Origin: GW2011-AR15 sp964512765
GTDB lineage: Archaea; Nanobdellota; Nanobdellia; Woesearchaeales; GW2011-AR15
Reading direction: 5' to 3'
DNA length: 64,000 nucleotides
Assembly: GCA_964512765.1 (NCBI GenBank)
Contig: CAZEKF010000004.1
Location: 27,513-91,512 of the forward strand
Part shown: piece by piece, positions 60,027-64,000 of the stretch
How the letters are laid out: each line of letters begins with the position of its first letter
Numbering within the stretch: the first letter of the stretch is position 1
Notes under the pieces: model-generated
The model's database searches: none
Seen by the model: the letters and a program-made list of their open reading frames with translations, nothing else
What the model was told of the DNA's origin: nothing
Position numbers and translations under genes: made by a program

Positions 60027-60280
60027 TTATACTAGTATACGTTAAGGGTAGAAAAATCTCTAGAAATAGTAAAAACAACAAAAAAGGAAAGTTAAACATA
60101 GATATACCCCTCGATATTTTTCAGGATAGAACTCTTTCTTTTATGGAATCTGTTGTAAACTATATGAAAGATACTCTTAACATGTCATACCATGAAATAG
60201 CTGTTGCTTTGAATAGAGATGACAGGACCATATGGACTGTGTATAATCGTGCTCTCAAGAAAAAGGGTGATAAGAAATGA
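60002..60280 (+). CDS. HTH DNA-binding protein without a canonical start codon
   Basis: An open frame runs from the last stop in the tandem array (about 60002) to TGA 60280. It encodes a Lys-rich start, then IPLDIFQDRTLSFMESVVNYM and SYHEIAVALNRDDRTIWTVY, a helix-turn-helix of a kind I associate with small archaeal regulators. There is no ATG, GTG or TTG before the middle of the HTH region (Met in FMESVV). Either a noncanonical ATA/ATT start is used, or the 5' end has been altered by the array. The stop overlaps the ATG at 60277, so it is coupled to the surface protein. Confidence 0.6.
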   Translation: MVVTYIVSIILVYVKGRKISRNSKNNKKGKLNIDIPLDIFQDRTLSFMESVVNYMKDTLNMSYHEIAVALNRDDRTIWTVYNRALKKKGDKK

Positions 60281-62451
60281 ACAATCCTTTTACTAGAGAG
60301 CCGTTGAAAGAGTTCATAACTGTACCAAAACCAGAGAAAAAATCAAACGAGCATATATTTTTCTTAGCTATTTTAGCAGTGTTTGTTACAGGTTTGTTAG
60401 TAAACCTTTCCCCAGAATTTACAGGCGGAGTTATTTCAGGAAGAAAATCTGAAATTCTTAACCAGTTCCAGATCATAAACCAGAGCACTAATTTAAGTTA
60501 TACACTTAATGGAAGTGTTACTTCAGTGAGAATCTCTGGGGAGTTTATTGGTAACGGTTCTGCTAGGATTTACCTTGGTGATAAACTTGTAGTTAATTAT
60601 AGTCCTGTTTCACAGGAAGAGGTAACAGTTACAAGTATTGTTGCTGAAGAAAACATTACATTAAACGAAACAACAGAAAACGAAAGCAGTGTTGGTATTA
60701 GTAATTTGATTACAGGTAATGTAGTAGCTGGTATAGGAGCAAGTGTAGAAGTTATAAACGAAACTACAACAGAAAACAATACATCTGTTTTAATTAACCA
60801 ATCAGAAAGTAATTCAACTGTAATAATAGAAGATAATTCAACAACTAATATATCTGAAGAAATTAATGAAACAGTTAATTTAGAAAATGTTACAATTAAT
60901 CAGACTGTTGAAAACATAACTTTTGTTAACATTACTAATATAACTTCTGAAGAAAATATTACTCAAAACATTTCTGTTAATTTAACAGAACCAAACATTA
61001 CTGTAAATGTATCTGAACCAGTTAATGTAACATTGAACCAAACAGAAATTAATGATACTGTTGAAAATATTACGCAACCATTAAATGATACTATTGTTAA
61101 TGTGAGTGAAGAGATTAATGAAACAATTCTTAACCTTACTCAGAACATAACACAAAACATCACATTAAATGAAACACTTAACCAGACTAACGTTACCTTA
61201 AATGTTCCAATAAACCAGACAAACATTACTTTGAACATTACTGAAGTTAATGTAACAGAAAATGTTACAATAGATATTACTACTAATCTCACAGGCTGGT
61301 TTGAAGATTCTTTGTTTAATAATTATTGTCAGGAAACGTGTAATTTAACAAATGTATCTGATAGTATTACTTTAGTGATTGAACTAGATAATGTAATGCT
61401 TAACCTTACAAGCATTTCATATACTTATGTAGAAGAAGATAACCAAACACAAGATATTGTTACTGAAACAAATACTACCTTAAATCTTTCAGGACTTTCA
61501 GCTATTGAAATATTAAATTATTCTTTAACAGAAAAAGGGTTTGAAATCTATAATTATACAGAAGGTGATGTCTCTGAATTAAAACTAGGATTTGGAGATA
61601 GAACTATAATTGAACTAACAACAACAGAGATTCTTGATTTAGATATTAATGTAATGAATTTAATTGATACAAGATTTGAGTATCCAGCAATTGAGTTAAA
61701 CAATTTTGTTAGTGCTGACCTTACGTTTATTAGAGATAGTTATGACGAAACAGAACTTGATAAAATCCTTGAATGTGTTCAATATGAACTAGGTGAATGT
61801 TTGAAATGGAAAAACTTTGAAACTGAGTATAATTCAACAAATGAGTCTGTCAGGTTCAGCGTTGACAGACCTGGGGTATATACCTTTATTTCATTGAAAC
61901 AAAAAGACATTGAATATACAGGAACAGAATATGTTTATTTCAACAGTAATTGTTGGGGTTGTTACAGGCAAGGTATTTGTGACGCTACAGAATATTGCGT
62001 TGCGCAGAACCAAGCAAACCGTCAGTTTACATTTAATGCGCAGTTTAACTTTGACATCTTAGAGCTTAATAGAGCAAGTATTAATGATGCAGAAATATGC
62101 GCATATTCATTTGACAGGTATGATGACAAGTCCACATCGTTATTTGTAAAAGATAGCGATTATACTTATTGCGGAGATATTAGTAATTATAATAGAACAT
62201 CAAGTTTAGTTTCACAAACAAGAGTGGATTTAGAATCTGGCTGGGTGTGCATACCTGTTACAGAAATTCTATTAGATAGTTTAGAACAAGGATATTCAAA
62301 CCTGTTCATTGATTGGATGGGTGAAGATGTGCGTGGAGGAGAAGGACCTTACAACTGTTACAAAGGTATTACAGATTTGTCGCATTGTGAAAATGAAAAC
62401 CCGAGCGAGATAAATGATTGCAGACCGTATCTGCATGTAGAATACAAATGA
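60277..62451 (+). CDS. Surface protein rich in N-glycosylation sequons
   Basis: 724 residues. One hydrophobic segment (HIFFLAILAVFVTGLLVNL) near residues 27-46 is the anchor. Residues 65-340 are a long Asn/Thr/Glu/Val-rich stretch with very many NxT/NxS sites (NITxN(I/V)T-type), a sign of dense N-glycosylation. The second half is compact, beta-rich and has a lower Cys content, with CYRQGICDATEYC and a final CxxGITDLSHC region that suggest disulfides. It is coupled to the HTH frame at 60280 and the Cys-rich gene at 62448 by ATGA overlaps. Probably part of the S-layer or a sheath. Confidence 0.75.
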   Translation: MNNPFTREPLKEFITVPKPEKKSNEHIFFLAILAVFVTGLLVNLSPEFTGGVISGRKSEILNQFQIINQSTNLSYTLNGSVTSVRISGEFIGNGSARIYLGDKLVVNYSPVSQEEVTVTSIVAEENITLNETTENESSVGISNLITGNVVAGIGASVEVINETTTENNTSVLINQSESNSTVIIEDNSTTNISEEINETVNLENVTINQTVENITFVNITNITSEENITQNISVNLTEPNITVNVSEPVNVTLNQTEINDTVENITQPLNDTIVNVSEEINETILNLTQNITQNITLNETLNQTNVTLNVPINQTNITLNITEVNVTENVTIDITTNLTGWFEDSLFNNYCQETCNLTNVSDSITLVIELDNVMLNLTSISYTYVEEDNQTQDIVTETNTTLNLSGLSAIEILNYSLTEKGFEIYNYTEGDVSELKLGFGDRTIIELTTTEILDLDINVMNLIDTRFEYPAIELNNFVSADLTFIRDSYDETELDKILECVQYELGECLKWKNFETEYNSTNESVRFSVDRPGVYTFISLKQKDIEYTGTEYVYFNSNCWGCYRQGICDATEYCVAQNQANRQFTFNAQFNFDILELNRASINDAEICAYSFDRYDDKSTSLFVKDSDYTYCGDISNYNRTSSLVSQTRVDLESGWVCIPVTEILLDSLEQGYSNLFIDWMGEDVRGGEGPYNCYKGITDLSHCENENPSEINDCRPYLHVEYK

Positions 62452-64000
62452 AGTTCAACAAGAAAAAAAGGAATGTGCAGGATTTAAATAGAGATACTAA
62501 TGTTCTTAAAAATCCCCCAACATTAAATGATGCACACATAGAACTAAATAACGCTTATATTGAATCAAATGAACTAATTAATCCCCCAACATTAAATGAT
62601 GCACACATAGAACTAAATAACGCTTATATTGAATCAAATGAACTAATTAATCCTCCAACAATAAAAGACACTCTTGAAAAAAGTAAGCTTTACAGAACAT
62701 ATAATGTTTGTAAGAATCATTATGATAATATATCTAGATCATGTAACAAACAATATGATAAAGTTTCTTCAATATTATACAGTAAACGAGCAGAAATTAA
62801 CAAAGTTGTTTTTATAATTACTTTTGTTTTAATGATATATTTCTTATTATCTGGTTTAAGATTTTCTGTATTGGCAATTGCTGACGGGGGCGCATGTCCG
62901 TATGATGCTACATGTGACTCAGGGAACTGTGACGATGAACCAGGGTCTGGTTTGCCAGCAGGAAGTCCGGGAGACCAGGGAGTATGTTTTAGTTTAACAA
63001 GTTGCGGTGGTGCAAATAACTGCGGTGATGGTAACACTGTTAACGCATATAATTGTCAGGCAGATGGTGTGTCCACAGCAGCGCAGTGTGATGATTTTGA
63101 TCCTAGTAGCTGTGCGTATGCTACAGGATATTGTAGTTCATCATGCCAGTTTACATCTGAAGGTGATAATGATGCTAATACTTGTGCATGTTTAGGCGAT
63201 GATTGGATCGCTGCAGGTACAGGCGGTCAAAACAGCAAATGTTGCGGTGATGATACTACTAGTGATGACTTTGCGTCAGGCTCTAATGGTGCAGTTGGTT
63301 GTTGTAACGGTGCTTTATTAAGCGATGATAATCATTGTAACGGTGGCACAGGATATTATTTCTGGCAGGTCGACGGTACGTATTGTAATTTAACAACGTA
63401 TGATTCTGGTAGCACAAGCGGTACAACTATTAGTGGTGATGATGTTGTTTGCGAATGTGCTGCAGGTGGAGCAGATGGTAGTGCTCCTAATATTTGTGAT
63501 GGTACAGTTGACTCATCTGCATCTGCAACAGGTGTTTGTGTTGATAACGATGGTGATGGTGCTGGAACTACGTTCTCATGTGACACAGGCGAAATATGCG
63601 ACGATGGCACGTATTTTGCAGATGATTGTGATGATTGTGCAACAGGTGTTGCATGTGATAGTAATGTATTGAGTGGTGGTACAACACCAACTTATTCACA
63701 AGATGGTGTTTGCGTTAGTGGTGGTAGCTGTGACACTGGTGATGTTTGTATTAATTCAGGGACTTATTATGGTGCAATGAGTTCATGTGCTACAGATGAT
63801 GAATGTGACGTGGACGTTGCCCCAGGTTATTCAAGAGACGGTACAGTTACTGGTGATGATAACTGTTGTTCAAGCGGACAAGGAGAAGTTTCTTATGGTG
63901 CAAGTAAAACAGACACAGATCCAGATGATAGTTGTTCAGCTTCGCCAACATTAGGAAGAACATGTGATAACAGTCCAGATGCAGGCATAGCATTAGAAGG
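62448..64000 (+). CDS. Very large Cys-rich surface protein (3' end missing)
   Basis: ATG 62448 overlaps the upstream TGA and the frame stays open to the end of the window (517 codons), so the gene is partial. The cytosolic first 115 residues include two identical 23-residue repeats, then a hydrophobic segment (VVFIITFVLMIYFLLSG) acts as signal anchor. Everything after residue 145 is Asp/Gly/Thr-rich with a Cys roughly every 8-12 residues, in loose repeats such as DDG-x-CxSG and CDTGE(I)C. Calcium-binding DNDGDG motif at about 360. Secreted or surface location is inferred. Confidence 0.8.
   Translation, partial: MKFNKKKRNVQDLNRDTNVLKNPPTLNDAHIELNNAYIESNELINPPTLNDAHIELNNAYIESNELINPPTIKDTLEKSKLYRTYNVCKNHYDNISRSCNKQYDKVSSILYSKRAEINKVVFIITFVLMIYFLLSGLRFSVLAIADGGACPYDATCDSGNCDDEPGSGLPAGSPGDQGVCFSLTSCGGANNCGDGNTVNAYNCQADGVSTAAQCDDFDPSSCAYATGYCSSSCQFTSEGDNDANTCACLGDDWIAAGTGGQNSKCCGDDTTSDDFASGSNGAVGCCNGALLSDDNHCNGGTGYYFWQVDGTYCNLTTYDSGSTSGTTISGDDVVCECAAGGADGSAPNICDGTVDSSASATGVCVDNDGDGAGTTFSCDTGEICDDGTYFADDCDDCATGVACDSNVLSGGTTPTYSQDGVCVSGGSCDTGDVCINSGTYYGAMSSCATDDECDVDVAPGYSRDGTVTGDDNCCSSGQGEVSYGASKTDTDPDDSCSASPTLGRTCDNSPDAGIALE
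62511..62648 (+). repeat. Tandem duplication, two 69-bp copies in frame
   Basis: 62511-62579 and 62580-62648 are identical 69-bp units coding for 23 residues (NPPTLNDAHIELNNAYIESN plus ELI). A third, partial and diverged copy (AATCCTCCAACAATAAA) follows at 62649. The frame is kept. Confidence 0.95.

Noticed and set aside
1..64000. Ribosomal RNA genes, SRP RNA or RNase P RNA
   Set aside because: No GC-rich conserved stretch typical of these RNAs was found; the GC-richer spots are the three tRNAs.

Overview
The window is AT-rich DNA from an archaeon, most likely a DPANN lineage of the Woesearchaeota/Pacearchaeota type. Archaeal marks seen directly are the gene order rps13-rps4-rps11-rpoD-rpl18e-rpl13-rps9, an archaeal RNA polymerase subunit D, intron-bearing tRNA genes without an encoded CCA, archaeal-type PEP carboxylase, HerA and Mre11, a TrmB-family regulator, and many leaderless genes with a TATA box about 27 nt before the start codon. 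Bacterial-looking genes (aspartyl-tRNA synthetase, zinc-lid adenylate kinase, a lipoprotein-type cyclophilin) and very large Cys-rich surface proteins also fit DPANN. The sequence is a draft scaffold: 100 Ns lie at 59827-59926. The lineage is an inference from gene content; no marker tree was possible.

Layout. 1-4.4 kb: end of a Cys-rich surface protein, a membrane-anchored coiled-coil protein, a DMT-type transporter and small unknowns. 4.7-11.7 kb: valS, three tandem related membrane proteins, translin, dut, tmk and tiny genes. 11.8-16.5 kb: tRNA-His, a structured leader, then the ribosomal protein/RNA polymerase operon with an intron-containing tRNA-Leu inside it. 16.5-23.4 kb: ABC exporter, MFS transporter, a membrane protein divergent from a TrmB regulator around a palindromic operator, a Cys-rich secreted protein and an FKBP. 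23.5-33.6 kb: ppcA, an AspRS fused to a YbaK-like editing domain, corA, a HAD hydrolase, and gatC-(cyclophilin)-gatA-(patatin)-gatB; together these suggest transamidation-dependent Asn-tRNA synthesis. 33.6-38.4 kb: an accessory block of unknown genes built round an 811-aa intracellular trypsin-fold protease. 38.4-44.7 kb: AlaX, a uridine-kinase-like ATPase, mre11 and herA. 44.7-53.7 kb: secreted M64-like peptidase, a two-repeat basic protein, a PIN/HTH pair, and glycosyltransferases with a truncated relative. 53.8-58.7 kb: truD, adk and a TadC/FlaJ-type membrane protein. 58.7-60.0 kb: a tRNA gene with three apparent introns whose first 15 nt are duplicated around a nuclease gene, then a palindromic 45-bp tandem array holding the gap. 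60.0-64.0 kb: a HTH gene and two surface proteins, the last running off the end.

The most unusual structure is the tRNA/nuclease element at 58707-59737. The original TATA box sits 28 nt from the outer copy of tRNA nt 1-15, an 849-bp insertion follows, and the intact tRNA copy has no promoter of its own. The protease block at 33.6-38.4 kb is the best candidate for an undescribed protein system.
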